Shown: positions 51,202 to 60,300 of the stretch, piece after piece
Numbering within the stretch: the stretch's first letter is position 1
Layout: the number at the start of each line of letters is the position of its first letter
Assembly (NCBI GenBank): GCA_021107755.1
Contig: JAIOSF010000004.1
Coordinates: 1-64,000 of the forward strand
Reading direction: 5' to 3'
DNA from: Arcobacteraceae bacterium
Lineage (GTDB): Bacteria > Campylobacterota > Campylobacteria > Campylobacterales > Arcobacteraceae
Length of the DNA stretch: 64,000 bases
Notes under the pieces: generated by a model
Databases searched by the model: none
The model's input: only the letters and a program-made list of their open reading frames with translations
Told to the model about the DNA's origin: nothing
Made by a program: the position numbers and the translations under genes

Positions 51202-51960
51202 ATGAAATACCTGTTGATATTAATTTTATTGGTATTTACAGGTTGTAATAATGTACAAGATAAACTTAGAAATAGTGTTCAAACAGAAAATGCAAAACAT
51301 ATAAGAAATAATTACAAAGCTTTAGTGGAACTACTTTTAGAGTATAAAGTAAAATTAGATAAAAGAAACCCAAAAGCTTATAGTTCACAACTTAACAATC
51401 TGTTAAGAAAGAATATAGCTGAGAATACAGACGAGATAAATCTCTATGTAGACAATAGTATCCCATTAAAACATTATCAAGATTATCTTAACCATGCTTT
51501 TGACAAAAAAAAAGATGTGAGTTATAGGAGTGATTATCTAGCAATTGGTATTTATAAGATGCTTTATGAAGCATATGATATGGATTCTAAATATAAGATG
51601 ACAGCTTTAAGTTATGATGTTGATAAACTACAAAAAGCGTATAAAAACTTACAAATTATTCAGTGGAGAATTAAGTTTAATAAAGATAATAGTGGTAAAT
51701 ATCTTTTTTTAACATGGCAAAATAATTGGCAAATTGAATTAGAAAAAAAACTCAATACTCAAACTATAAATACTATTAAATTATCTGATTTATACTATAT
51801 AAAATCAAAACAAGAATCAGTGTTAGACCCATCAAATAATAGTTTTGAAGTTATCACTTCTAAAATGTTATTATATCTGGAACATAGTCTTATCTTATTA
51901 AATGTTGAACCTGAAGAATTAGGGGTAGAAACTATTATGAGTATTTTATTTTTAATATAA
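51202..51960 (+). CDS. putative lipoprotein, helical
   Basis: A 252-residue protein with lipoprotein signal LLILILLVFTGCNN (lipobox cysteine near 15). The mature domain is predicted to be largely helical and rich in lysine and tyrosine. A C-terminal TSKMLLYLEHSLILLNVEPEE closes it. No family is recognised. The start is ATG with TTAGGATAA upstream, nine bases after the U32 gene, so the two are likely co-transcribed. Confidence 0.7.
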   Translation: MKYLLILILLVFTGCNNVQDKLRNSVQTENAKHIRNNYKALVELLLEYKVKLDKRNPKAYSSQLNNLLRKNIAENTDEINLYVDNSIPLKHYQDYLNHAFDKKKDVSYRSDYLAIGIYKMLYEAYDMDSKYKMTALSYDVDKLQKAYKNLQIIQWRIKFNKDNSGKYLFLTWQNNWQIELEKKLNTQTINTIKLSDLYYIKSKQESVLDPSNNSFEVITSKMLLYLEHSLILLNVEPEELGVETIMSILFLI

Positions 51961-51971
51961 ATAGTTAATGA

Positions 51972-51977
51972 TATAAT
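51972..51977 (+). promoter_or_regulatory. -10 box of the glycine-zipper gene
   Basis: TATAAT 30 bases before the ATG at 52008, with GGAGAG as ribosome site. Confidence 0.5.
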
Positions 51978-52007
51978 TATGGTATATAGATAATTATGGA
52001 GAGAAAT

Positions 52008-52508
52008 ATGAAAAGTTTAAAATATATTTTAGCTATTGGTGTGTTAGCATCTAGCTTACAAGCAGAGATGGTTAAAGTAACAGAGTCAACACTTATAACA
52101 AAACCATTTACAGAGAAAGTAAAAGTTGGTGAACAGTGTTATGAAGATACTGTTGAGGTAAATGTAAGATGTGGAAGCACTGATACAAATTCAATAGGTG
52201 TAGATACTTTAGTTGGTGCAGTAATTGGTGTGGCTATTGGAAATCAAATTGGTGGTGGAAATGGTAGAGATGTAGCAAAAGTTGTAGGTGGTTTAGGTGG
52301 TGCTTATACAGCTAACAATATGAGAGCTGGAAAAATGTGTAAATCATATGAAACAGTTACAAGATGTGAACCGAAGTACGAATATAGAACAGTACAAAAA
52401 ACTATTGGATATAACAACTGTGCTTATGTTGATGGTGTGAAATATTGTAAACAAACAAAAGAACCAATTGAGTATCTAAATATTAAAAAAACTATAACAG
52501 TTTATTAA
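52008..52508 (+). CDS. glycine-zipper 2TM-type surface protein
   Basis: A 166-residue exported protein. I chose the ATG at 52008 because GGAGAGAAAT lies in front of it; an upstream ATG at 51996 sits on that site. The signal is YILAIGVLASSLQA. The core DTLVGAVIGVAIGNQIGGGN followed by GGLGGAYTAN is the glycine-zipper (Rickettsia 17 kDa antigen-like) motif, which inserts in the outer membrane. Six cysteines (for example CYEDTVEVNVRC, CKSYETVTRC) flank it and could form disulfides. Confidence 0.8.
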   Translation: MKSLKYILAIGVLASSLQAEMVKVTESTLITKPFTEKVKVGEQCYEDTVEVNVRCGSTDTNSIGVDTLVGAVIGVAIGNQIGGGNGRDVAKVVGGLGGAYTANNMRAGKMCKSYETVTRCEPKYEYRTVQKTIGYNNCAYVDGVKYCKQTKEPIEYLNIKKTITVY

Positions 52509-52515
52509 TATTAGT

Positions 52516-52537
52516 AAAGCTAAGAACTCCTAGCTTT
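52516..52537 (+). terminator. hairpin after the glycine-zipper gene
   Basis: Arms AAAGCTA and TAGCTTT around an 8-base loop, eight bases past the stop. It is short of a T-run on the plus strand (TTTTATCT), so only moderately supported. Confidence 0.5.
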
Positions 52538-52627
52538 TATCTGAAAAATTATTGAGGAGGGGAAAATAGGTAACAGTGCCATATTTTTCTCAAATAAATC
52601 ACCTTTATAAACGGCTTTGATTCTTTA

Positions 52628-53281
52628 TTATAAAGTTTGAGTTGTTTGAAGTTGCTCCTCTGTCTTTTTGGTTTCATCGATAGACTCTTCTAATTCTTGA
52701 GCTGAATTCTCTTCAATATTTTCAGTTACTTCTTTGTGAGTTTGCTCTTCATCTGGTTTTTCTACTATTTCATCTAATTCTTCACTATCTTCTTGTATAT
52801 CATCTTCTAAAAGTTCAGCGTCAATTATCTCTTCTTCTATTTGATCTGGTTTTACTTTATAATTATCTTCAACGGTTATAGCTACATTATCATTCCTTTT
52901 TAAAAGATAATATAAAATATAAATAACCAGTCCAACCCCAAGCAGTAAAAACCAAAAAAATGCACTAAGATAAGAAAACTTTTTCTTTTTACATAGTTTT
53001 ATCTCTAATCTATCCCTATTTACTACCTCAAATCCATTATTTGTATAAAGATGAGCAATGGTATCTAACTTCTCTTTTGAAGTCATATTATGATTTTCTT
53101 TTAACTTTTTGATTTCTGATGAGTGTATTTTTCTAGGTCGTTCTATCTCATTGAGTACATTTAACTGTATTAATTCTTCTGCTTCATATCTACTAAGAGC
53201 TTTTGATGCGAGCATCTCTTTTATTTCAGCTTTTAATTTACCATTTTGAGTTTCTTCTCTATAGAGTTGTGATGGGGTCAT
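52628..53281 (-). CDS. single-pass membrane protein with acidic C-terminal tail
   Basis: A 217-residue protein. Residues 1-97 form a charged, helical cytoplasmic part with SHOCT-like character at its start (LKAEIKEMLASKALSRYEAEELIQ). A basic KLCKKKKFSYL leads to one membrane helix (about 102-125, FWFLLLGVGLVIYILYYLL). The last 75 residues are strongly acidic (IIDAELLEDDIQEDSEELDE). The fold is unrecognised. It is transcribed away from the glycine-zipper gene's terminator and next to bioF, with no operon partner. Confidence 0.7.
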   Translation of the reverse strand: MTPSQLYREETQNGKLKAEIKEMLASKALSRYEAEELIQLNVLNEIERPRKIHSSEIKKLKENHNMTSKEKLDTIAHLYTNNGFEVVNRDRLEIKLCKKKKFSYLSAFFWFLLLGVGLVIYILYYLLKRNDNVAITVEDNYKVKPDQIEEEIIDAELLEDDIQEDSEELDEIVEKPDEEQTHKEVTENIEENSAQELEESIDETKKTEEQLQTTQTL

Positions 53282-53401
53282 TTGAATATCCTTGTAAGAT
53301 TTATTTAAAAATCATAGCAAAGATAACTTTAATTAATAATTGTAGAACCATATCTTTAGTATATTTTTTAAATTATACTAAGGAATTTTATCTATTTAAA
53401 T

Positions 53402-53433
53402 AAAGTAGAAATTCAATCTCTGGGGTGTAATTT
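53402..53433 (-). repeat. 32-base dispersed repeat, copy B
   Basis: The minus-strand sequence AAATTACACCCCAGAG... matches copy A at 30645-30676 at 29 of 32 positions. It lies immediately next to the bioF stop codon (53434-53436), so it would be transcribed at the end of the bioF message. Confidence 0.7.
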
Positions 53434-54540
53434 TTAACTTTTATTTGAAAACTTATTAATAAGCTCACAAATATGTTCTAAATCTTTTTTTGTAGTATCG
53501 AGTTTGATTATAAGTCGTATGATAGCTTTTTTTACAGTTGGTTGCCGTATGGCACCTACTACATAGCCAGATTCTAAAAGTTTGTTTTGTATCTCTAGCA
53601 CTTTTTTATTATCATCTATTACTATTGGAACTATCATAGAGTTTGTAGTGATACCTAATTTTTCTTTGACTATTTGTTGATACACTGAAATTTTTTCAAT
53701 AATATCTTGTTTGTATTTAAGTATAAATTTAAGGTTTTCATATCCTAAAGCTATATCAAAAAGTGAAGGTGCTGTACTATAGATGATAGGTTTAGCTCGA
53801 TTTTCTAAAAATGATATTATCTCTTTTGAAGCTAAAATATAAGCTCCATAACTCCCATATGCTTTTCCTAATGTTCCCATTTTAATATGATTATTATTTG
53901 GTTGAATTTTGTGATAATCAAACCAGCCAAGTAAGTTTTCCCCAATAACTCCAGAGCTGTGAGCTTCATCAACTATTAAAAGAGCATTGTATCTATTTGA
54001 GATATCATAAAACTCTTTTGGAGCTATATCTCCACCCATTGAGTAAACACCCTCTATGGCTATAAGAATTCTGTTGTAGTTTTGACTAGATTTTATTTTA
54101 GTTTCTAAATCTTCAAAATCATTGTGCTTGAAAAATACAACTTCCCCTTGAGTTAACTTTGAAGCTAAGATACCACTTGCATGATACTCCTCATCTATAA
54201 AAATAATATCTTTTTTTCGAGCCATACTTTCAATAAGTGAGATATTTGCTAAAAAACCACTTCCTACTACAATTCCAGCTTTAAAGCCATTAATTTTACA
54301 AAGTTTTTTTTCAAATTTTTTATGAATATTAGAGTAACCATTTACTATTAATGAAGCTTTTGGAGCCACTGATCTTTCTTGTGAAACTCTTTTGTATGCT
54401 TTGGTGAATGTTTGCTTATTAGATGCAAGACCTAGATAATCATTTGATGCCATATCTTTTAAACTTGGATTATAAATTTTTCTTTTTCTAAATCTATTAG
54501 ATTTTTTGATAGCTGATAATTCTTTTGTATAGTAGTTCAT
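53434..54540 (-). CDS. bioF: 8-amino-7-oxononanoate synthase-like PLP enzyme
   Basis: A 368-residue alpha-oxoamine synthase family enzyme. The PLP lysine is in MGTLGKAYGSYGAYI, with LLIVDEAHSSGVIG (Asp and His contacts) and MASNDYLGLASNK at the substrate end. Biotin synthesis from pimeloyl-CoA/ACP and alanine is the likely role, complementing bioC at 5.5 kb. No other bio genes flank it, so kbl-like activity on 2-amino-3-oxobutyrate cannot be excluded on sequence alone, but the length and motifs favour BioF. Confidence 0.85.
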   Translation of the reverse strand: MNYYTKELSAIKKSNRFRKRKIYNPSLKDMASNDYLGLASNKQTFTKAYKRVSQERSVAPKASLIVNGYSNIHKKFEKKLCKINGFKAGIVVGSGFLANISLIESMARKKDIIFIDEEYHASGILASKLTQGEVVFFKHNDFEDLETKIKSSQNYNRILIAIEGVYSMGGDIAPKEFYDISNRYNALLIVDEAHSSGVIGENLLGWFDYHKIQPNNNHIKMGTLGKAYGSYGAYILASKEIISFLENRAKPIIYSTAPSLFDIALGYENLKFILKYKQDIIEKISVYQQIVKEKLGITTNSMIVPIVIDDNKKVLEIQNKLLESGYVVGAIRQPTVKKAIIRLIIKLDTTKKDLEHICELINKFSNKS

Positions 54541-54889
54541 GATATTCTCTTTATGATAATATTGCTATAATTATATTCTAACCTAACTAAAATCAAGGCT
54601 TAATCCATTATTCAGTTTTATTTAAGGTTAACAAAAAAAATTACGCGTAACTTGAAGATAAATAGCCAGATAGTTAAGGCATATTTAGTGCAAAGACAGA
54701 TAAAAAGAACTTAACTGCTAAAGCTATTTTCTTTAATCTTAAATAAAACTGAATAATGGATTGAGCTAATAAAATGAAACGAATAAAAAAGAATTTAAAA
54801 ATAAATCTTATAAGAAACTGAAATTAAGCTTTATTTAAGTAAATATCGATATTATTCCGAACTTATTTTCAAGAAAGGATATATTTCAG
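54541..54889. other. intergenic region upstream of rplM with a MITE-like element
   Basis: This 349-base gap has no gene. Its centre (54598-54766) is an element with 34-base near-perfect terminal inverted repeats, listed separately. The remaining 120 bases before rplM hold a TATTAT (54850-54855) that may be the rplM -10 and the AAGAAAGGATAT ribosome site. Confidence 0.6.
54598..54766. mobile_element. MITE-like element with 34-base terminal inverted repeats
   Basis: Terminal arms 54598-54631 and 54733-54766 are complementary at 32 of 34 positions (core AATCCATTATTCAGTTTTAT). The 169-base unit has no reading frame. Inner sequences (CTTAACT and CTATTT blocks) form a second imperfect palindrome. 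TAAAAT flanks it on both sides (54588-54593, 54770-54775), which could be a target duplication, though such AT-rich hexamers are common. It may be a non-autonomous element or a deletion derivative of an insertion sequence, sitting in the rplM promoter region. Confidence 0.6.
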
Positions 54890-55309
54890 ATGAAATTTAC
54901 ACAAAGTACACATCAAGTAGATGTTAAAAAAGACTGGATTGTAATCGATGCTACAGATAGAATTTTCGGTAGACTAATTACAGAAGTTGCAACAATTTTA
55001 AGAGGGAAGAACAAACCATCTTTCACACCAAATATTGATTGTGGAGATAATGTTATTATTATCAATGCTGGTAAAGTTAAATTTACTGGTGCTAAATTAG
55101 CAGATAAAAACTACTTCACACACTCTGGTTATTTTGGTAGTACAAAAACTCACAAAATGTCAGATATGTTAGAAAACAACCCAGAGAAGCTATTTAGATT
55201 AGCTACTAGAGGTATGTTACCAAAAACAAAACTAGGTGCAAAAATACTTAAAAACTTAAAAGTTTATGAAGGTGCAGAACACCCACATACAGCACAGGTA
55301 CAAGGATAA
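54890..55309 (+). CDS. rplM: 50S ribosomal protein L13
   Basis: Early assembly protein of the large subunit. The 139 residues have the characteristic WIVIDATDRIFGRLITEVATI, NIDCGDNVIIINAGKVKFTG, the YFTHSGYFGSTKTH block, and RLATRGMLPKTKLGAKILKN. The ATG follows AAGAAAGGATATATTTCAG. It is followed by rpsI with five bases between, forming the conserved L13-S9 operon. The MITE-like element lies upstream in the promoter region. Confidence 0.97.
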   Translation: MKFTQSTHQVDVKKDWIVIDATDRIFGRLITEVATILRGKNKPSFTPNIDCGDNVIIINAGKVKFTGAKLADKNYFTHSGYFGSTKTHKMSDMLENNPEKLFRLATRGMLPKTKLGAKILKNLKVYEGAEHPHTAQVQG

Positions 55310-55314
55310 TATAG

Positions 55315-55704
55315 ATGGCAAAAGTATACGCAACAGGAAGAAGAAAAACTGCAATCGCAAAAGTGTGGTTAGAAGTTGGAAAAGGTGAAATCACTGTAAA
55401 TGGTGTAGCATTAAATGTTTGGCTTGGAGGTCACGAAGCTCTTAAAAAAAGAGTTAGACAACCACTAGAAGTATCTAAACAATTAGAATCAGTAAACATA
55501 GTAGCAAAAACTTTAGGTGGTGGTTACTCTGCACAAGCTGATGCTTTAAGACATGGTATCTCAAGAGCATTAGTTGCTTATGATGAGCAATTCAGAACAA
55601 TTCTTAAACCACATGGTTTACTTACAAGAGATTCAAGATCTGTTGAAAGAAAAAAGCCAGGGAAAAGAAAAGCGAGAAGATCTCCTCAGTTCTCAAAAAG
55701 ATAA
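55315..55704 (+). CDS. rpsI: 30S ribosomal protein S9
   Basis: Small-subunit head protein whose C terminus reaches the P-site. The 129 residues show [18 protein letters not shown] at the start, [19 protein letters not shown], and the basic C-terminal tail [17 protein letters not shown] ending in the conserved SKR. A clear terminator follows at 55728. Confidence 0.97.
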   Translation: MAKVYATGRRKTAIAKVWLEVGKGEITVNGVALNVWLGGHEALKKRVRQPLEVSKQLESVNIVAKTLGGGYSAQADALRHGISRALVAYDEQFRTILKPHGLLTRDSRSVERKKPGKRKARRSPQFSKR

Positions 55705-55727
55705 TCGGTATTTTTACCAGTTTTCTT

Positions 55728-55764
55728 CAAAAGCCAAAAAGGATTTTCTTTTTGGCTTTTTTTA
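55728..55764 (+). terminator. rho-independent terminator of rplM-rpsI
   Basis: Arms AAAAGCCAAAAAG and CTTTTTGGCTTTT (perfect complement) around a short loop, followed by TTTT, 24 bases past the rpsI stop. Confidence 0.88.
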
Positions 55765-55766
55765 TG

Positions 55767-55772
55767 TACAAT
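55767..55772 (+). promoter_or_regulatory. -10 box of the peptide-binding protein gene (leaderless)
   Basis: TACAAT, five bases before the ATG at 55778, immediately after the rpsI terminator. No Shine-Dalgarno is present. Confidence 0.45.
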
Positions 55773-55777
55773 TCATT

Positions 55778-57280
55778 ATGAAAAATCTAATATATCTACT
55801 TATAATTAATACTTTTTTATTTGCATCAACTTTAAATTTAAGTTTATCATCAAATCCTAGTAGAGTTAATCCTATTTTAGCATCAGACTCTGCAAGTGCT
55901 GAAATTGCAGATTGGGTTTTTAATGGACTATTTAAGTATGACAAAGATGGAAATGTTGTTGAAGATTTAGCACAATCATATTATTTCAAAGATAAAACTA
56001 CTTTAATAATAAAACTTAAACACAATGTTCTTTGGCATGATGGAAAAGAGTTTACATCACAAGATGTACTTTTTACATACAATACGATAATTAATCCAAA
56101 AATATTTTCACCTTATACTTCAAATTATTCAAAAGTAAAAACTGTAAAAATTATTGATAAATATACAATACAAATTGATTATAAAGAACCATATTTTAAA
56201 GCTTTAGAGATTTGGATGATGGGGATGCTCCCTTTTCATATCTTAAAAAATGAAGAAAATATTATGACTGCATCTTTTAATAAAAAGCCAATAGGAACAG
56301 GACCTTATACACTCAATGAATTAAAACTTTCTAGTGATATTGTTTTAGAAGTAAATAAAAACTATTTTGAAAAAGTGCCACATATTGAAAAAATATTATA
56401 TAAATTTGTCCCAGATCCTACAACTTCATTTTATATGTTAAAACAAAAACAATTGGATTTAGGTGGATTAACACCAATACAAGTTGATAGACAAATTGAT
56501 GAACAATTTAAATCAAATTTTAACATCTATGAAAAACAAAGTTTTGGTTACTCTTATGTGGGTTTAAATTTAAAAAGTGATAAGTTTAAAGATTTGAAAG
56601 TAAGAGAAGCGATTAGTTTAGCTATTGATAGACAACAGATGGCAGATATCTTGTACTTTGGTCATGCTTCTGTTTGTACGGGACCTTTTTTAAAAGGGAG
56701 TATTGCATATAATGAAGATGTGAAACCTATTGTACAAAATAAACTAAAAGCAAAACAACTATTAGAAGAAGCTGGATATACGAAAGAAAATCCTTTTTCA
56801 TTTACAGTTATTACAAGTGCTGGTAGTTCAACTGGGGTTAATGTAGCTCAAATAATGCAACATCAATTAAAACAGATTGGTGTAGAGATGAAAATACGAG
56901 TGATGGAGTGGCAAGCTTTTTTAAATACAGTGGTTCATCCAAGAAATTTTGAAGCAGTTATTTTGGCTTGGAATTTATCTTTAACACCAGATGCTAGATC
57001 TATTTGGCATAGTTCTAGTGATAAAAAGGGTGGATTTAATTTTGTGGGGTATAGAAATAGTGAAGTAGATAAACTTATAGAACAAGCAGAAAGAACCATA
57101 GATAGAAAAGAGTTTGGTAAAATTTATAAAAAAATTTATAAATATATAAGTGATGATTTACCATATCTTTTTTTATTTGTACCAAATAGCATTACAAGTG
57201 TTAATAAAAATATAAAAAATGTATCACCAGCACTTATAGGTATTACACATAATCAAGAGGAGTGGATAAAAAGTGAATAA
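55778..57280 (+). CDS. ABC transporter peptide/nickel-type substrate-binding protein
   Basis: A 500-residue periplasmic solute-binding protein of the SBP_bac_5 (oligopeptide/DppA) family. It has a signal peptide LIYLLIINTFLFAS (about 4-17) and the family opening SNPSRVNPILASDSASAEI. The GLFKYDKDGNVVEDLAQSY, FTSQDVLFTYNTI and VREAISLAIDRQQMADILY blocks also match. I chose the ATG at 55778. The reading frame continues upstream into the rpsI region, but the signal sequence and promoter favour this start. No permease genes are nearby. Confidence 0.9.
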   Translation: MKNLIYLLIINTFLFASTLNLSLSSNPSRVNPILASDSASAEIADWVFNGLFKYDKDGNVVEDLAQSYYFKDKTTLIIKLKHNVLWHDGKEFTSQDVLFTYNTIINPKIFSPYTSNYSKVKTVKIIDKYTIQIDYKEPYFKALEIWMMGMLPFHILKNEENIMTASFNKKPIGTGPYTLNELKLSSDIVLEVNKNYFEKVPHIEKILYKFVPDPTTSFYMLKQKQLDLGGLTPIQVDRQIDEQFKSNFNIYEKQSFGYSYVGLNLKSDKFKDLKVREAISLAIDRQQMADILYFGHASVCTGPFLKGSIAYNEDVKPIVQNKLKAKQLLEEAGYTKENPFSFTVITSAGSSTGVNVAQIMQHQLKQIGVEMKIRVMEWQAFLNTVVHPRNFEAVILAWNLSLTPDARSIWHSSSDKKGGFNFVGYRNSEVDKLIEQAERTIDRKEFGKIYKKIYKYISDDLPYLFLFVPNSITSVNKNIKNVSPALIGITHNQEEWIKSE

Positions 57281-57938
57281 GAAAAATATAACAATACTAT
57301 TTGATTTAGATGGTACTTTAATAGATAGTACAGAAGCGATATTAGAATCATTTCATTATGCTTTTACAAAACAAGATTTTAATTTTAGTGGAGATGATGA
57401 GGAGATAAAAAGTCATATAGGGTATCCATTGGATATTATGTTTGCTAATTTAGGAGTTGAACAAAGTAGAGTTATGGATTTTGTAGAGAGTTATAAAGAA
57501 AATTATAGAGAAATTTCAGAAGAGAAGACAATTTTACTAGAATCTGCAAAGGAATCAGTCCAAGAAGCAGCAAAATTTGCAAGACTTGGAGTGGTTACTA
57601 CAAAAACTACACAATATAGTATACCATTGTTAAAAAATTTGGGTGTTTTTGAATATTTTGAGACAATAATTGGTCGTCAAGAGGTGAAAAATCCAAAACC
57701 TGACCCAGAACCGATTCAAGTTGCACTAAAAAACATGGGAATAAAGCCTTCTAGAGAGGTTTTCATGATAGGAGATACAAAATTGGATTTGATTGCAGCA
57801 AACCGCGCTAATATTAGTAGTTGTGGGGTATTGTGCGGATATGGTTATAAGAAAGAGTTATGTTGCTACACACCTCTTGTAACCACCAATGCTTTAGAAG
57901 CGGTAAATTTAATTAAAAGCACCATTTCTAAAGCATAA
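57273..57938 (+). CDS. gph: HAD-family phosphoglycolate phosphatase-like hydrolase
   Basis: A 221-residue HAD hydrolase. The nucleophile motif is ITILFDLDGTLIDST at 5-19, threonine motif II is GVVTTKTTQYS, lysine motif III is NPKPDPEP, and the final acidic motif is FMIGDTKLDLIAANRA. Gph/PGPase is the best match. The start is GTG, overlapping the end of the peptide-binding gene by eight bases with AGGAG upstream. Confidence 0.85.
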   Translation: MNKKNITILFDLDGTLIDSTEAILESFHYAFTKQDFNFSGDDEEIKSHIGYPLDIMFANLGVEQSRVMDFVESYKENYREISEEKTILLESAKESVQEAAKFARLGVVTTKTTQYSIPLLKNLGVFEYFETIIGRQEVKNPKPDPEPIQVALKNMGIKPSREVFMIGDTKLDLIAANRANISSCGVLCGYGYKKELCCYTPLVTTNALEAVNLIKSTISKA

Positions 57939-58019
57939 TGTAAGTTGTAATTGCTTAAAATTGGGCTAAGAAATTATAGTTTAGTTAATATTAAAAAATA
58001 AACAAGTATAGGAGTTAAA

Positions 58020-58583
58020 ATGCTAGAGATTAGATGGCACAGTCGTGCTGGGCAAGGAGCGGTTACAGGAGCTAAGGGTTTAGCCTCTGTTTTGGCAGCT
58101 ACTGGTAAGCAGGTGCAAGCATTTTCATTTTATGGGTCTGCAAAAAGAGGTGCTGCTATGACAGCTTATAACAGAGTTGACGATAATTTACTTTTAAATC
58201 ATGAAAGATATATGTGTCCAAACTTTGTATTTGTTATAGATCCAGGATTAGCTTTTTCAGATAATATAACTGAGGATTGTGATGAAAATACAAAATATAT
58301 TATTACAACACATCTTGACAAAAATGAATTAATATCACTTATCCCTGCACTTCAGGGGAAAGAAGATAGTGTTTATACATTAGATTGTTTAAAAATAGCA
58401 CAAGAGACAATTGGTAGACCAATACCAAATACACCAGTACTTGGTGCATTTATGAAAATTAGTGGAATGTTCCCTATTGAAGACTTTAAACTAGCAATGA
58501 AAAAAGTACTTAAAAAACTTCCTGAAAAAATTATTGATGCAAATATGTTGGCTATTCAGCGAGCATATGATGAAGTGAAATAG
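58020..58583 (+). CDS. porG: pyruvate:acceptor oxidoreductase gamma subunit
   Basis: First gene of a four-gene cluster for oxidative decarboxylation of pyruvate to acetyl-CoA with ferredoxin or flavodoxin as acceptor. The 187 residues match the gamma domain: EIRWHSRAGQGAVTGAKGLA near the N terminus and FYGSAKRGAAMTAYNRV. The four-subunit arrangement is as in Helicobacter pylori, where the gene is also called porC. The ATG follows AGGAGTT. porD starts nine bases downstream. Confidence 0.93.
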   Translation: MLEIRWHSRAGQGAVTGAKGLASVLAATGKQVQAFSFYGSAKRGAAMTAYNRVDDNLLLNHERYMCPNFVFVIDPGLAFSDNITEDCDENTKYIITTHLDKNELISLIPALQGKEDSVYTLDCLKIAQETIGRPIPNTPVLGAFMKISGMFPIEDFKLAMKKVLKKLPEKIIDANMLAIQRAYDEVK

Positions 58584-58592
58584 GAGTAAGTA

Positions 58593-59054
58593 ATGGCACA
58601 ACATAAAGATTTAGTAAATAATTTATATAAGAATAAAGACCATTTTGAAAATTCAATTTGGGATATGGGATGGGACGAATTAGTTCCTGGGGCTGCATGT
58701 TTTTCGTTTGAAGGTGAGATAGATCATACTGTAGTAGATGTTCATCCAGAAGATAGAAATACAGCAGAAACAAATTCAATTAACAAATATGTTGGAGATT
58801 GGAGAGTTGTAAAACCAGTATGGAATGTTGATCTTTGTATAGATTGTCAAAACTGTTGGTTATACTGTCCAGATAGTTCAATTATATCAAGAGATAAAGA
58901 GATGGTTGGAATTGACTATGATCACTGTAAAGGGTGTGGAATCTGTTCTGAGGTATGTCCTACAAATCCAAAATCTTTAGTAATGTTTGATGAACATACA
59001 AAAAATGAAGATGCTCTGACACAATGGCCAGAGAAGACAAAGAAAGGTGAATAA
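58593..59054 (+). CDS. porD: pyruvate:acceptor oxidoreductase delta (ferredoxin) subunit
   Basis: Electron-transfer subunit with 153 residues. Two [4Fe-4S] motifs are visible: CIDCQNCWLYCPDSS near 90-104 and CKGCGICSEVCPTNP near 117-131. The acceptor side is expected to dock ferredoxin or flavodoxin. It is inside the por operon. The next gene begins five bases after its stop. Confidence 0.93.
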   Translation: MAQHKDLVNNLYKNKDHFENSIWDMGWDELVPGAACFSFEGEIDHTVVDVHPEDRNTAETNSINKYVGDWRVVKPVWNVDLCIDCQNCWLYCPDSSIISRDKEMVGIDYDHCKGCGICSEVCPTNPKSLVMFDEHTKNEDALTQWPEKTKKGE

Positions 59055-59058
59055 GAAG

Positions 59059-60297
59059 ATGTATAGAAATAAAAGAAGTATGGAATTAAATGAAGTTGAA
59101 GTTTGGGATGGAAATGTTGCAAACTCACATGCTTTAAGACAAGCAAGCGTTGATGTTGTTTCTGCATATCCTATTACACCATCAACTGGTACAGTTGAAG
59201 CTTATGCATCACACAATGCAAATGGTTATGTAGATGGTGAGATGATTATGACTGAGTCTGAGCATGCAGCAATGTCTGGATGTATTGGAGCTGCAGCTGC
59301 AGGAGCAAGAGCTGCAACTGCAACTTCTTCTCAAGGTTTAGCACTTATGGTTGAAACTTTATATCAAGCATCTGGTATGAGATTACCAATTGTATTATGT
59401 ATGATTAATAGAGCATTAGCAGCACCATTAAATGTAAATGGTGACCATTCGGATATGTATTTAGCAAATCAATCAGGTTGGATATCAATTGATGCATGTA
59501 CACCAGAAGAGTCTTATGACTTAGTATTATGTGCATTTAGAATTGGTGAACATTTAGATGTAAGACTTCCTGTTATTGTAAATCAAGATGGATTTTTAAC
59601 ATCTCACAAAGCGCAAAATGTTAGACCACTTCAAGATGAAGTTGCTTATGATTTTGTTGGGGATTATAAAGAAGTTAACTCAATGTTAAATTTTGATAAA
59701 CCTGTAACTCATGGAGTACAAACAGAATCTGATTGGCATTTTGAGCATAAAGCAAAACAAAATAAAGCTATGATGGATTCAGTAACTGTTATTGAAGAAG
59801 TATTTGAAGAATATGCAAAAATCAGTGGTAGAAAATACAACATGATTGAAACATACAAGGCTGATGATGCAGATGTAATTGTTGTTTGTTTAGGTACAAC
59901 TTATCAAACAGCTCAAGTTGCAGCTGATAAAATGAGAGAAGAGGGTATCAAAGCTGGTGTTGTTATGCCAAGAGTTTTTAGACCAACTCAAATGGATAAA
60001 TTAGTAGAAGTATTAAAAAATGCTAAAGCAGTAGTATGTATGGATAGAAGTGCACCAGGTGGTCAAACAGGGCTACTTTACAACGATGTAACAGCTGCTT
60101 TATTTAATACACCTTATAGACCATTAGTAAGTAATAAAATCTATGGACTAGGTGGTAGAGATATTAATATTGGACATCTAAGTACAATATTTAAAGATGC
60201 TCAAGCAGAGATAGAAGCTGGTAAGCTAGATGGTGCAATTCAAAAATGGATTGGTGTTAGAGGTCCAGAATTAAAATATTATAGTGTAGAAGGATAG
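59059..60297 (+). CDS. porA: pyruvate:acceptor oxidoreductase alpha subunit
   Basis: Catalytic domain I/II subunit with 412 residues. It shows AYPITPSTGTVEAYASHNAN (pyruvate-binding loop), EHAAMSGCIGAAAAGARA and the VNGDHSDMYLANQSGW block. RSAPGGQTGLLYNDV lies in the C-terminal part. I chose the ATG at 59059; a GTG at 59047 overlapping porD would add four residues. With porB it forms the TPP-dependent active site. Confidence 0.93.
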   Translation: MYRNKRSMELNEVEVWDGNVANSHALRQASVDVVSAYPITPSTGTVEAYASHNANGYVDGEMIMTESEHAAMSGCIGAAAAGARAATATSSQGLALMVETLYQASGMRLPIVLCMINRALAAPLNVNGDHSDMYLANQSGWISIDACTPEESYDLVLCAFRIGEHLDVRLPVIVNQDGFLTSHKAQNVRPLQDEVAYDFVGDYKEVNSMLNFDKPVTHGVQTESDWHFEHKAKQNKAMMDSVTVIEEVFEEYAKISGRKYNMIETYKADDADVIVVCLGTTYQTAQVAADKMREEGIKAGVVMPRVFRPTQMDKLVEVLKNAKAVVCMDRSAPGGQTGLLYNDVTAALFNTPYRPLVSNKIYGLGGRDINIGHLSTIFKDAQAEIEAGKLDGAIQKWIGVRGPELKYYSVEG

Positions 60298-60300
60298 AAA

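Noticed and set aside
55574-55777. N-terminal extension of the peptide-binding protein into rpsI
   Set aside because: The frame is open by chance through rpsI and the terminator. The signal peptide starts at 55778, directly after the promoter-like TACAAT.
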